A stretch of 53,078 bases of DNA from Cyanobium sp. Cruz-8D1 (GCF_024345975.1 NZ_JAGQCD010000024.1:1-53078), one strand, 5' to 3'. Shown: positions 1-8,448, numbered from the stretch's first letter. Notes: a model not told the origin generated them from the sequence alone. Numbers and translations are program-made.

Positions 1-146
<146 letters not shown>

Positions 147-215
147 TCCGGTTCACCCCGTTTCCCTGGAATCCCCCTGATCGTCTGATCCTGGTTCGTC
201 CTTGATCGCTTTGAA

Positions 216-241
216 CCCCCTGCCTGCGCAGGGGGTTTTTT
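216..241 (+). terminator. Rho-independent terminator after psbA
   Basis: A perfect 8-bp stem (CCCCCTGC / GCAGGGGG) with a CTGC loop is followed by six T. It lies 70 bp after the psbA stop codon and about 170 bp before aroC, so it should isolate the highly transcribed psbA from aroC. Confidence 0.92.
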
Positions 242-408
242 GTTGGCTTCAGGCGCCTGCTCTGATGTCTGGCAGGCTCCAGATGGAAACCCGCCGGGCC
301 GATCCCGGCAGTTTCTGGGTGGGCCACACCATCCTGGAGGTCAGGGCCCGCCGGATCTGAGCACGTCAAAACAACCGCTTCGTAGTCTCGCGCCAGTCAC
401 AGGACGCC

Positions 409-1497
409 ATGGGCAGCAGCTTCGGCCACCTCTTTCGCATCAGCACCTTCGGTGAATCCCACGGCGGTGGCGTGGGCGTGATCGTCGATGGCTGCCCGCC
501 GCGGTTGTCGCTCGATCTGGAGGCCATCCAGGCGGAGCTCGACCGCCGCAAGCCTGGCCAGAGCCACATCACCACCCCCCGCAAGGAAGACGATCGGGTC
601 GAGGTCCTCAGCGGCCTGCTCGATGGCGTCACCCTCGGCACGCCGATCGCGATGGTGGTGCGCAACAAGGACCAGCGCCCCCAGGACTACAGGGAGATGG
701 AGGTGGCCTTTCGGCCCTCCCATGCCGATGCCACCTACCAGGCCAAGTACGGCATCCAGGCCCGCAGCGGCGGCGGGCGCGCCTCAGCCCGGGAAACCAT
801 CGGCCGGGTGGCCGCCGGCGCCATCGCCAAGCAGGTGCTGTCCCGTGCCGCCGGCACTGAAGTGATCGCCTGGGTGCGCCGGATCCACGACATCGAGGCC
901 GTGGTGGATCCGGCCACGGTGACCCTGGAGGCGGTGGAGCGCACCATCGTGCGTTGTCCGGATCCGGCGGTCGCCGCGCGGATGATCGAGCGCATCGAGG
1001 CGATCGGGCGGGAGGGGGATTCCTGCGGCGGGGTGATCGAGTGCCTGGTGCGACGGCCGCCGGTGGCTCTGGGCATGCCGGTGTTCGACAAGCTGGAGGC
1101 GGATCTGGCCAAGGCACTGATGTCCCTGCCGGCCACCAAGGGCTTCGAGATCGGCTCCGGCTTCGGCGGCACTCTGCTGCGGGGCAGCGAGCACAACGAT
1201 GCCTTCCTGCCCAGCGAGGACGGCCGCCTGCGCACCGCCACCAACAACTCGGGCGGCATCCAGGGGGGCATCAGCAACGGCGAGGAGATCCGGCTGCGGG
1301 TGGCCTTCAAGCCCACCGCCACGATCCGCAAGGAGCAGCAGACCATCGACGCCTCCGGCGCCGCCACCACCCTGGCGGCGAAGGGTCGCCACGATCCCTG
1401 CGTGCTGCCCCGCGCCGTGCCGATGGTGGAGGCGATGGTGGCCCTGGTGCTGGCCGATCACCTGCTGCGCCAGCAGGGCCAGTGCAGCCTCTGGTGA
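409..1497 (+). CDS. aroC: Chorismate synthase
   Basis: AroC converts 5-enolpyruvylshikimate-3-phosphate to chorismate, the last step of the shikimate pathway, using reduced FMN. The 362-residue length is normal for the family. Signatures are the N-terminal [14 protein letters not shown], the RPSHADATY region, the glycine/arginine-rich [12 protein letters not shown], and the C-terminal KGRHDP plus [15 protein letters not shown]. The start ATG has AGGA just upstream. The gene is intact, but its last ~40 codons occur again twice downstream, at 4681-4789 and 5804-5985. The second of these directly precedes eda. aroC next to eda is probably the ancestral order, so the present 3' end may have been rebuilt by an insertion event. 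Confidence 0.97.
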   Translation: MGSSFGHLFRISTFGESHGGGVGVIVDGCPPRLSLDLEAIQAELDRRKPGQSHITTPRKEDDRVEVLSGLLDGVTLGTPIAMVVRNKDQRPQDYREMEVAFRPSHADATYQAKYGIQARSGGGRASARETIGRVAAGAIAKQVLSRAAGTEVIAWVRRIHDIEAVVDPATVTLEAVERTIVRCPDPAVAARMIERIEAIGREGDSCGGVIECLVRRPPVALGMPVFDKLEADLAKALMSLPATKGFEIGSGFGGTLLRGSEHNDAFLPSEDGRLRTATNNSGGIQGGISNGEEIRLRVAFKPTATIRKEQQTIDASGAATTLAAKGRHDPCVLPRAVPMVEAMVALVLADHLLRQQGQCSLW

Positions 1498-1560
1498 AGC
1501 CGCCCACGCGAGCGGGCTCCCGCTGGATGCACGAGCCCCGCTCAAAGGAGGTAGGCCTGC

Positions 1561-1980
1561 TCACCACAGGCTGTTCACATGGTCATAAGAGCGGATCTTG
1601 CTGTCGGCGCTGAGCAGGGGAATCCCCAGCGCGCGGGCCTGGGCCACCAGGAAGCGATCGGCGGGATCGGCGTGGAACGGCTGCGGCAGGCGCGTGGCCG
1701 CCACGGCCACGGCGGGATCCAGAGCCAGAAAGCGCACGGCCGGATGGGAGGCCAGCAGCGCCAACCAGCGCTCCACATCAAGGCTGAGGGCGAGCCGACC
1801 CCGGTTCACCAGCATCGCCACTTCCCAGCAGCTGATCGCCGACACCAGCAGCCCTGGGGAACCGCCCGGACGGACGGCGCTCTCGATCTCCTGATCGATG
1901 GCGGCCAGGGCAGTCGCTGACAGCCGCAGACGATCCCCATCCGCCCACCAGATCAGCGCATGGGAATCAAGCAGGATCAC
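1561..1980 (-). CDS. PIN-domain toxin, VapC-type
   Basis: This 139-residue PIN-domain protein is probably an Mg-dependent ribonuclease toxin. The start MILLDSHALIWW carries the first acidic residue of the PIN fold. SAISCWEVAML supplies the conserved Glu, and HADPADRFLVAQA supplies the later Asp residues. It overlaps the upstream antitoxin-like gene by 4 nt, the usual coupled arrangement of type II toxin-antitoxin operons. The pair sits immediately downstream of aroC, in the segment bounded by repeated aroC 3' ends, which fits carriage on a mobile or replaced segment. RNA target and toxicity are not predictable from sequence. Confidence 0.9.
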   Translation of the reverse strand: MILLDSHALIWWADGDRLRLSATALAAIDQEIESAVRPGGSPGLLVSAISCWEVAMLVNRGRLALSLDVERWLALLASHPAVRFLALDPAVAVAATRLPQPFHADPADRFLVAQARALGIPLLSADSKIRSYDHVNSLW

Positions 1981-2246
1981 GCCAGGGCTTCCCAGTCGTT
2001 CTCGCCGACGGGCGCGAACGGATCGTCGAAGCGCAGGACCGAGCCGCGCAGCTGTTCCAGTGGGTCGGAGTCGGGCCGGGCCGGGCGATAGGGGCGCACC
2101 TCCAGGGTGGGGCGGCCGTGATCGGTCACCACGAGCGGTTCACCGCTGGCCTCCACCTGGCGGAACAACTCCAGGGCATGGGCCTTGAAGTGGGATTTCG
2201 AGACCTGCTGCGGCGTGGCGGATGGCGCAGGAGGAGGGGAATCCAT
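1977..2246 (-). CDS. Phd/YefM-like antitoxin
   Basis: This 89-residue protein has the Phd-type layout. An N-terminal DNA-binding and dimerisation part includes SKSHFKAHALELFRQVEASGEPLVVTDHG with only short gaps, as in prevent-host-death antitoxins. A disordered acidic tail ends in GENDWEALA. It is the first gene of the operon and overlaps the PIN toxin by 4 nt. I chose the ATG at 2246; an in-frame ATG at 2264 would add six residues (MVILSG). A 20-bp near-perfect palindrome lies 15 bp upstream of the chosen start and would overlap the longer one. Such proteins normally repress their own operon. Confidence 0.85.
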   Translation of the reverse strand: MDSPPPAPSATPQQVSKSHFKAHALELFRQVEASGEPLVVTDHGRPTLEVRPYRPARPDSDPLEQLRGSVLRFDDPFAPVGENDWEALA

Positions 2247-2260
2247 GCCACTCAGAATGA

Positions 2261-2280
2261 CCATGGTCTTAAGACTATGG
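2261..2280. promoter_or_regulatory. Candidate operator of the Phd/PIN operon (palindrome)
   Basis: The 20-mer CCATGGTCTTAAGACTATGG matches its own reverse complement at 18 of 20 positions, with a perfect GTCTTAAGAC core. It lies directly upstream of the antitoxin start, where autoregulatory Phd-type antitoxins bind. The sequence is observed; its role as an operator is inferred. Confidence 0.5.
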
Positions 2281-3054
2281 CATCCGGAGCCTTCCAGGGG
2301 TGACGGACTGAATCGCCTGCTGGGAGGCCAGCACCGTCGCCCCTGAACAGGAGAACGGGGGATTTCTGGCTCAGCCGTGCGTCGGACGACACGCCTCTGC
2401 CGGCGGGCAGGGAGTACCACTCCGCCAGGCAATGGACGAGCAAGATCACAGCCATCTGTTGTCAGCCCACAAGGGAGCGGCCCGAAGTGAGGCCCAGGGC
2501 TTCTCGCAGGGGAGCGCAGCGCCTGAGCACAACCGGAAAGCCCAGGCGCTGGAATCAAACCTGGGGCTGACGCACGGCCGGCGCTACACCGCGGAATCGA
2601 GGCCAACAATCTGCCTGTTGGGTTTCGCTGCGGGCTGCTGGCGTCACTGGAGAGTCTGGTGAGGCAGCTGGGCACGGGGCACAGCCAGCCGTCGCTCGGA
2701 TGTTGATCTGCTGGTAATGGGCCGGGCAACGCCAGGCCCGGGTGCTGGACAAGCTCTATGCCCCACCCGCACCCCGGATGCCCTGGGCGATGAACTGCCC
2801 GCCGATGTCTTCGGGCCAGAGGATGGGTGCGGCAGCCCTGCAGACAAGTCGAGGCGCTGCTCTCCTGGGCCTGTCTGCTACCGACGCGCGGCGTCAGCGG
2901 CGCCAACCAGGGCTCCGCGCGGCCAGGGCATCAGCAGCCGTTCACGAGCAACAGCCAGGCGCAACCCGGAATTTTCCTCAGAATCTTCGCCGAACTGATC
3001 CCTTTTCCGCATGGCGGAGCGCCCAGAGATGGGGACGGCCGGATCACTGGCACA
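2281..3054. other. Long non-coding stretch, no supportable gene
   Basis: No frame here gives a recognisable protein; open frames are short and lack family motifs. The one structural element seen is a 9-bp inverted repeat (CAGCGCCTG at 2517-2525, CAGGCGCTG at 2543-2551) with a 17-nt spacer and no T-run. The stretch lies within the segment flanked by aroC 3' copies, so decayed accessory DNA is a reasonable guess. Confidence 0.5.
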
Positions 3055-3067
3055 CCCCCCCCCCCCC
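3055..3067. repeat. Run of 13 C
   Basis: A homopolymer of 13 C sits 47 bp upstream of the secreted-protein gene that starts at 3114. Tracts of this length are prone to slippage. Where it lies relative to a promoter could alter spacing, but no promoter is clear enough here to say so. Confidence 0.9.
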
Positions 3068-3113
3068 ACAAAAACGCGCCGGAGGTCAGCATTGCAGCGT
3101 CTTTACGGCTTAG

Positions 3114-3755
3114 ATGATGGCGATCGGCGGCATGCTCAAGCGACTAAGGTTTCCCATCGCTCTCTTGACGGCTTCGGCATGCACTGTGATCAACGCGGGC
3201 GATGCCGATGCCCTCCTTGTTTTTGAATTCATCCAGCAAGGCAGCGATGTTGGATTGAATATTGCTGGCTCACTCTCCGGTCTTCCGTCTGGCACCAACG
3301 GCAGCACCAGCCTTGGCTCAGTTATTGGACCAGACCTTGCTCTGGTCTCAACCGGCAATATTGCCAGCGGCCTGCAACTTGCAGTCTCAGGACCGGCCAG
3401 CTTTGGCCCCGGGGGCAGCACCACGTTCTCATTCAGCAGCTACACGGGCGACAACGTTGTTTTGTTTGGAATTTTTAACCAACTAGTTCTCGACAGTAGC
3501 TACGTCCAGGGAAATGTAATCAACGGCTCAGGTTTGTTTTCAGGGCAAACCCTGGCCGGCCTCAATCTGAGTGCCACCCCAGGCCTGCTCGGCACCTGGA
3601 CCGTGGGCAGCGACAGCATCGAAGTGCGGGTTGGTACCGCTCCTCCACCCAGTTCCGTCCCGGGCCCCCTTCCCCTGCTCGGTGCGGCGGCCGCCTTCTC
3701 CCACAGCCGTCGCCTGCGGGCCCGTGTGCGCGCCGGCTCCGCGTCACAGGCCTGA
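3114..3755 (+). CDS. Secreted protein with a PEP-CTERM-like sorting signal
   Basis: The protein has 213 residues from the first ATG. An in-frame ATG at 3132 (MLKRLRFPIALL) gives a more typical signal peptide and may be the true start. After the signal peptide the mature part is Ser/Gly/Thr-rich and low in Cys, as in exosortase substrates. The C-terminus has the cyanobacterial variant of the sorting signal: a VPGPLPLLGAAAAF motif and hydrophobic helix, then basic RRLRARVRA. Such proteins are thought to be cleaved by an exosortase and displayed or released at the cell surface; no exosortase gene is in the window. A 13-C tract lies upstream and a strong terminator follows. Base composition is more AT-rich than the neighbours, which suggests a different origin. 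Confidence 0.8.
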   Translation: MMAIGGMLKRLRFPIALLTASACTVINAGDADALLVFEFIQQGSDVGLNIAGSLSGLPSGTNGSTSLGSVIGPDLALVSTGNIASGLQLAVSGPASFGPGGSTTFSFSSYTGDNVVLFGIFNQLVLDSSYVQGNVINGSGLFSGQTLAGLNLSATPGLLGTWTVGSDSIEVRVGTAPPPSSVPGPLPLLGAAAAFSHSRRLRARVRAGSASQA

Positions 3756-3781
3756 GCTCTCGGCTTTGTCTTCCCTCTTCT

Positions 3782-3806
3782 GGCCCCGCCACGGCGGGGC
3801 CTTTTT
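3782..3806 (+). terminator. Rho-independent terminator
   Basis: A perfect 9-bp stem GGCCCCGCC / GGCGGGGCC with a 2-nt AC spacer (effective loop larger) is followed by five T. It lies just after the PEP-CTERM-like gene. Confidence 0.9.
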
Positions 3807-3843
3807 GTTGACCTGATCCGTTGTTCTCCCCGTGGTGCCCGTG

Positions 3844-4629
3844 ATGCCGGTGCGCAGTTTCAGCCAGCTAGCCCTGGTGTTCGCCCTGCTGTTCGCCCTG
3901 CTCGTGCTCGGCAGCCTCTTCCCCTTCCAGCCCCTCGATGCCGCCTGGCAGATCCGCCTCGGTGCCGTGCTGGTGAATGTAGCCACGCTGCCGCTGCTGG
4001 CCCTAGCGCTGCTGCAGCTGGCCCGCCACCTCGAGCCCCGCGATCCGCGCATCAGGGCGCGGCAGGAGCGTTTCGCGCAGCTGGCCATCGCCGCCAGCCT
4101 CGGTTTTCTGCTGCTGGCGCCGCTGCAGATCAGTGCCGGCCTGCGGCTGCAGAGCCGCGGCGGCGCCGAGCAGCGCAGCCAGTTGCAGCGGGCTGAGCGG
4201 CAGCTGGCCGGCCTGCACCAGGCGGTGGCCCAGGCAGCCAGCAAGGCCGACCTCAAGAGCCGCTTCCAGGCCTTGAACGGCCCCGGCGTATCGCCGGCCG
4301 ATCTGGAGCTGCCGCTGCCACAGCTCAAGGCCCAAGCCACCATGGCGCTGGATCAGGCCCAGGTGCAGTTCGCCCGCCAGCGGGCGGCGTTGCCGGCCAC
4401 GGATCCGCTGCGGTTGTTGCCGGAGCAATTGCGCAACACCGGCGCCTGCCTGGCCCTGGCCTGTGGCTTCGCGATCTTCGCGCGCCGCCGTGGCTCGGAG
4501 CTCTCGTTGCTGGAGGAAGGCCAGCGCAGTCTGCTCCGGATGCGGATGCAGCGGCCGAGCCGTTCAGCCACGGTCAGCCACAAGGAGTACATCCGCCAGC
4601 TCAGCGGCGAGCAGAAACGCGGAGATTGA
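3844..4629 (+). CDS. HpsJ-like membrane protein
   Basis: The 261-residue protein has hydrophobic segments at the N-terminus (LALVFALLFALLVLG), near residue 45 (VLVNVATLPLLALALLQLA), around residue 85 (AIAASLGFLLLAPLQI), and again near residue 205 (ACLALACGFAIFA). A long Gln/Ala-rich, probably coiled-coil stretch separates the third and fourth. This layout matches the HpsJ family, named from hormogonium polysaccharide genes in filamentous cyanobacteria but also common in unicellular ones. Its role in unicellular strains is unknown. An in-frame GTG 12 bp earlier is an alternative start. It is the last intact gene before the first aroC 3' remnant. Confidence 0.7.
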   Translation: MPVRSFSQLALVFALLFALLVLGSLFPFQPLDAAWQIRLGAVLVNVATLPLLALALLQLARHLEPRDPRIRARQERFAQLAIAASLGFLLLAPLQISAGLRLQSRGGAEQRSQLQRAERQLAGLHQAVAQAASKADLKSRFQALNGPGVSPADLELPLPQLKAQATMALDQAQVQFARQRAALPATDPLRLLPEQLRNTGACLALACGFAIFARRRGSELSLLEEGQRSLLRMRMQRPSRSATVSHKEYIRQLSGEQKRGD

Positions 4630-4680
4630 GCCGGCCTAGGAGCGACCCCCTGTCGCCGATCGGCAGAGCCTGTTGGCACA

Positions 4681-4789
4681 GCCAAAGGCCGCCACGATCC
4701 CGGCGTGCTGCCGCGGGCCGTACCGATGGTGGGCCCTGGTACTCGCCGACCACCTGCTGCGCCAGCAGGGTCAGTGCTGCCCCTGGTGA
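4681..4789 (+). pseudogene. aroC 3'-end remnant, first copy
   Basis: This stretch encodes [17 protein letters not shown], then [18 protein letters not shown] and a stop, matching the last ~40 codons of the intact aroC at 409-1497. It lacks 12 nt (the codons for EAMV), probably lost between two GATGGTGG direct repeats. Its first 52 nt are identical to the second remnant at 5829 onward, so the two remnants are closer to each other than to the intact gene. No upstream aroC sequence is present. It cannot make a chorismate synthase. Confidence 0.9.
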
Positions 4790-4854
4790 GGGGGCTGCAC
4801 TGACCCAGAAGCGGTTGTACCCGGAGTGCCTGAAGCTCTTCGGCAGGCGGCTGA

Positions 4855-5040
4855 GCTGATCTGTGGCAACCTGCCGAACAGTCGCTGCGCAACCCCGATC
4901 GGGTGATAGCCCGAGTGATCGACATCGGCGACTTCAACAGTGGGCAGCTGCTGCGACAGCCTGTGGGCGATGGACTTCGGGCCGAGTGCTGCAAGCGGGC
5001 CGAGGCGGGGTGGTTCTCGCCGCGTTCCTGGACCATCTGA
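4855..5040 (+). pseudogene. Decayed small gene, resembles the partner of AbiEii-type nucleotidyltransferases
   Basis: Between two in-frame stops there are 61 codons whose translation contains LRNPDRVIARVIDIGDF and GWFSPRSW. From memory this is the pattern of short proteins (around 90-100 residues) that sit upstream of AbiEii-family nucleotidyltransferase toxins. There is no start codon or N-terminus, the Leu/Trp-rich beginning is cut, and no toxin follows. I read it as a remnant; the family assignment is tentative. Confidence 0.35.
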
Positions 5041-5071
5041 CACCACAAACTCGCGCTCACCGCCTTCGGGA

Positions 5072-5367
5072 CTAAATCCTCCCAGCACCAAAACCTGGCT
5101 GGCGCCGATCATGTTTCACAACAAGAAAGCGAATCTCAGTGTTGTCTTGCCTGTAAACAACGGTATAAGGGAAAATCGCCATTGTCCTTCCACGCACAGG
5201 CCTCGAGCTCGCGGCGCTCCGAGCTCTGGATAAGCGGCGATGAACTCTACGATACGTCGAAACTCATTGACAAATCGAGAGGCGATGAGCGGTGATCCCT
5301 GCTGCCGATAGAAGGATGCTGCTTCGCTGACATCATTCTCGGCGCTTGGATGAATCGTGACCCGCAT
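5072..5367 (-). pseudogene. ParE/RelE-type toxin with a frameshift
   Basis: The first ~70 codons read MRVTIHPSAENDVSEAASFY through PELGAPRARGL, typical of the ParE/RelE fold. The rest of the family pattern, FPYTVVYRQDNTEIRFLVVK then HDRRQPGF, is found in another frame and ends at a stop at 5072-5074. The switch falls at a run of four T on the coding strand. Adding one T would give WRFFPYTVVYR and a 98-residue toxin of normal length. As written, translation ends at 5116 with an unrelated tail. It overlaps the upstream antitoxin by one base (TGATG). Either the toxin is dead or there is a sequencing slip. Confidence 0.85.
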
Positions 5368-5591
5368 CAGGGGAAAAGGCTCTCAAGACGGCTGATCACC
5401 AGTTCGGCAGGCTCAGATTCGAGCCGTCCTGATTGCACGTCATCCAAGCGCCGTATCGCCAGATCATCCCAGTCACGTTCGAGGGGCTCATCCTGATCCA
5501 AGCCAGCGATCAGTTGTTCGAGCAGTTGCAGCCGCTCTGCTGATGACAGGCCCATGATCTTGACCTGCAATGAATCCAGTGAACCGCTCAT
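5367..5591 (-). CDS. Antitoxin of a ParE-type module
   Basis: The 74-residue protein begins MSGSLDSLQVKIMGLSSAER and continues through LQLLEQLIAGLDQDEP and AIRRLDDVQSGR to SRLESLFP. This resembles the short helical antitoxins (addiction module component type) that precede ParE/RelE toxins. I chose the ATG at 5591 because GAAGGA lies a suitable distance upstream; an ATG at 5618 is possible but has no ribosome-binding site. Its stop overlaps the start of the broken toxin, so it may persist as an orphan antitoxin. Confidence 0.75.
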   Translation of the reverse strand: MSGSLDSLQVKIMGLSSAERLQLLEQLIAGLDQDEPLERDWDDLAIRRLDDVQSGRLESEPAELVISRLESLFP

Positions 5592-5803
5592 GTTGGGTAC
5601 TCGTCCTTCGAATTCCATTATGGCGAGGATGGCCAGAAAGCCACGACGTCTGCTCCTGGATCACGGATCCACGGTGCAGCCACCATGGCTCGGCCAAGGT
5701 GGCACCTTCTCATCAAATCGGTGGTTTTCGCCGAAGGTGGCCCAGCCCAGTTGAATCCGGCCGTGCGGTCAGCGCCTGGAGCAGGCGGTGCTGGCTGGGA
5801 CTG

Positions 5804-5985
5804 ACGGCGACAATCCGCAAGGCCAGCAGACGATTGATTCCAGCGGCACCGCCACCATCCTCAAAGCCAAAGGCCGCCACGATCCCGGCGTGCTGCCGCG
5901 GGCCGTACCGATGGTGGAGGCGATGGTGGCCCTGGTGCTCGCCGATCACCTGCTGCGCCAGCAGGGGCAGTGCAGCCTCTGGTGA
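5804..5985 (+). pseudogene. aroC 3'-end remnant, second copy, adjacent to eda
   Basis: The sequence matches the last ~58 codons of aroC. It starts around TATIRK, and one nucleotide is missing next to the codons for KEQQ, which shifts the frame. After that it reads [20 protein letters not shown] and on to [11 protein letters not shown] and a stop. Upstream of about 5804 the similarity ends. It lies 8 bp from the eda stop, which is where the original aroC end would be expected in picocyanobacteria. I infer that this is the ancestral 3' end, orphaned when DNA entered at this site. Confidence 0.92.
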
Positions 5986-5993
5986 TGGCCTGA

Positions 5994-6554
5994 TCAGGGC
6001 CGCAGTGCCAGTTCCGCCAGGAGCTGCCGCACCGGTTCCGCCGCGAAGGAGGCCCCCAGGGCAACGGCGTCGACCCCGGCCTCCAGCCAGGGGCGGACAT
6101 CGCTGGGCCGGAGGCCGCCGGCCGCGATACAGAAGGGCAGCGGCGCGCCGAGGGGATCCCGCAGGCGCTGCCAGTAGCCCATCCCCACCGCACTGGCGGG
6201 AAACAACTTGACGATGGCGCAGCCCAGGGCCCGAGCCCGGTTCACCTCCGTGGGTGTCATCACGCCGGGCACCAGGACGAAGCCGGCCGCCGCCGAGCTC
6301 TCCAGCAGGGCACTGTCGAGGATGGGGGAGACGCCATAGGCAAAACCGGCCTCCAGCACGGCCTCCAGGGCCGCTGCGCTGCAGATCGAGGAAGCCCCCA
6401 GACGCAGATCGGGGCAGGCGGCGATCAGCTGCCGGCACTGGGCGATCCAGTCGGCGCCGGGACCCCAGGCGATCTCGACGTGCCGCAGCCCCAGATCAAA
6501 CAGCTGCTCCAGCTGGGGAACCAGCAGGGAGGGCTGCCGATGACGAAGCACCAC
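5994..6554 (-). CDS. eda: KDPG/KHG aldolase-family protein
   Basis: The 186-residue (as called) protein has the class I Eda barrel: HVEIAWGPG, then LGASSICS, VLVPGVMTPTEV, AIVKLFPAS with the Schiff-base Lys, and FCIAAGGL. Eda splits 2-keto-3-deoxy-6-phosphogluconate to pyruvate and glyceraldehyde-3-phosphate in the Entner-Doudoroff route; related roles in keto-acid metabolism are possible. The usual Glu of the active site lies in HVEIAW. The frame upstream of the GTG start still encodes a family-like N-terminus (LIASLHHQPLLVVLR) but contains no ATG, GTG or TTG before a stop, so the true start is unclear. It follows ftsH by 49 bp on the same strand. Confidence 0.88.
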   Translation of the reverse strand: MVLRHRQPSLLVPQLEQLFDLGLRHVEIAWGPGADWIAQCRQLIAACPDLRLGASSICSAAALEAVLEAGFAYGVSPILDSALLESSAAAGFVLVPGVMTPTEVNRARALGCAIVKLFPASAVGMGYWQRLRDPLGAPLPFCIAAGGLRPSDVRPWLEAGVDAVALGASFAAEPVRQLLAELALRP

Positions 6555-6603
6555 CAGCAGGGGCTGGTGGTGCAGGGACGCGATCAGGGACGCGCAGGTG
6601 GAG

Positions 6604-8448
6604 CTAGACGTAGGCCGCCACCGTCACGTCGCGGGAGATGAGCAGCTCCTGGAGCTCCTCCGCATCGACTGTCTCCTTCTCCACCAGGATCTCGGCCAGC
6701 TCATCCAGCACGGCCCGGTTGGCGAGCAGCACATCGGTGGCACGGCGGTAGGCGTCCGCCACGAGCTGGGAGACCTCCTCATCGATGGCGGCGGCGGTGT
6801 CCTCGGAGAAGTCTCGCTCGGCCGCGATGTCGCGGCCGAGGAACATGCCCCCCTGGGCACGGCCCAGGGCCACCGGGCCAAGGCGATCGCTCATGCCGAA
6901 GCGCGTGACCATCTGGCGGGCGACGCGGGCCACCTGCTGCAGGTCGTTGGAGGCGCCGGTGGTGACTTCGTCTTCGCCGTAGACGATCTCCTCAGCCACG
7001 CGGCCACCGAGGGCCACGGCCATCTGGTTCTGCAGGTAGGAACGGGAGTACAGGCCCGACTCCATCCGCTCCTCACTGGGGGTGAAGAAGGTGAGGCCAC
7101 CGGCCTGGCCGCGGGGAATGATGCTGATCTTCTGGACGGGGTCGTAATCGGGCATCAGGGCACCCACCAGGGCGTGGCCGGACTCGTGATAAGCGACCAG
7201 ACGCTTGCGGCGCTCGCTCATCACCCGGTCCTTCTTCTCGGGACCGGCCATGACGCGCTCAATGGCGTCGTTGACCTCATCCATCGACACCTCGGTGAGC
7301 TGGCGCCGGGCCGCCAGGATGGCCGCTTCGTTGAGCAGGTTGGCCAGGTCGGCACCGGTGAAGCCTGGGGTGCGGCGGGCCACCTTGTCGAGGTCCACGT
7401 CCTTGGCGAGGGTCTTGCCGCGGGCATGGACGCCGAGGATCTGGAGCCGGCCGGCGTAGTCGGGGCGATCGACCACCACCTGGCGATCGAAACGGCCCGG
7501 CCGCATCAGGGCCGAATCGAGCACGTCGGGGCGGTTGGTGGCCGCGACGATGATGATGCCGGTGTTGCCCTCAAAGCCGTCCATCTCGGTGAGCAGCTGG
7601 TTGAGGGTCTGCTCGCGCTCGTCGTTACCGCCGCCGAGGCCGGCGCCACGCTGGCGGCCCACGGCGTCGATTTCGTCGATGAACACGATGCAGGGGGCGT
7701 TCTTCTTGGCCTGCTCGAACAGGTCGCGAACGCGGCTGGCGCCGACGCCCACGAACATCTCAACGAACTCCGAGCCGGAGATCGAGAAGAAGGGCACACC
7801 CGCCTCACCGGCCACCGCCTTGGCCAGCAGGGTCTTGCCGGTGCCGGGGGGGCCCACCAGCAGCACGCCCTTGGGGATCTTGGCCCCCACCGCCGTGAAG
7901 CGGTCAGGGTTCTTGAGGAAGTCGACCACCTCGGTGAGCTCGAGCTTGGCGCCTTCGATGCCGGCCACATCCCCGAAGGTGACCTGGGTCTGGGGTTCCA
8001 TCTGCACCCGCGCCTTGCTCTTGCCGAAGTTCATCGCCGGATTGCCGCCACCGCCCTGGGCGCGCCGCAACAGGAAGAACAGGCCGCCAAGCAACAGCAG
8101 CGGGAAGATCAGGCTGCCGATCGCCTGCTGCCAGGCCGCCGGCTCCCGATTGGGCTGCACGGCGATGTCGACGTTGTGGTCGGTCAGCAGCTTGAGCAGG
8201 TCCTTGTCGGGGGCGAGGTTGACGACGGCGCGCTGGCCGTCGTTCTCCACCACCTGGGCGGTGCCGCGGTCGGGGGAGATCAGCACCCGGGAGATCTCGT
8301 TGGCCTGCACGGCCTCGACGAAATCGCTGTAGCGCAGGGTGCGGGGGGCCCGGGCCGGGTCAGGGCGCTCCAGGAAGGCGGTGCCCACCGCGATCATCAC
8401 GATCACCAGGAGCACGTAGAGCCCCGCGTTGCGCCAGCGTTTCTTCAC
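6604..8448 (-). CDS. ftsH: ATP-dependent zinc metalloprotease FtsH
   Basis: The 614-residue membrane AAA+ protease has transmembrane segments near residues 8-25 and 111-128 flanking a lumenal/periplasmic loop. Walker A GPPGTGKT is at 199-206, Walker B FIDEID at 256-261, and the second region of homology ([19 protein letters not shown]) near 305-323. The zinc site HESGH is at 421-425. FtsH hexamers remove damaged membrane proteins; in cyanobacterial thylakoids, FtsH complexes degrade photodamaged D1 during photosystem II repair. Position within the block holding psbA and psbO fits, but which FtsH paralogue this is cannot be settled from one gene. Confidence 0.97.
   Translation of the reverse strand: MKKRWRNAGLYVLLVIVMIAVGTAFLERPDPARAPRTLRYSDFVEAVQANEISRVLISPDRGTAQVVENDGQRAVVNLAPDKDLLKLLTDHNVDIAVQPNREPAAWQQAIGSLIFPLLLLGGLFFLLRRAQGGGGNPAMNFGKSKARVQMEPQTQVTFGDVAGIEGAKLELTEVVDFLKNPDRFTAVGAKIPKGVLLVGPPGTGKTLLAKAVAGEAGVPFFSISGSEFVEMFVGVGASRVRDLFEQAKKNAPCIVFIDEIDAVGRQRGAGLGGGNDEREQTLNQLLTEMDGFEGNTGIIIVAATNRPDVLDSALMRPGRFDRQVVVDRPDYAGRLQILGVHARGKTLAKDVDLDKVARRTPGFTGADLANLLNEAAILAARRQLTEVSMDEVNDAIERVMAGPEKKDRVMSERRKRLVAYHESGHALVGALMPDYDPVQKISIIPRGQAGGLTFFTPSEERMESGLYSRSYLQNQMAVALGGRVAEEIVYGEDEVTTGASNDLQQVARVARQMVTRFGMSDRLGPVALGRAQGGMFLGRDIAAERDFSEDTAAAIDEEVSQLVADAYRRATDVLLANRAVLDELAEILVEKETVDAEELQELLISRDVTVAAYV

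Noticed and set aside
1511..1524. AGCGGG-CT-CCCGCT hairpin after aroC as a terminator
   Set aside because: The loop is only two bases and no T-run follows.
2717..3117. Overlapping short frames between the Phd gene and the PEP-CTERM gene
   Set aside because: No start with a ribosome-binding site, no recognisable motifs, and the three frames have shadow-like composition.
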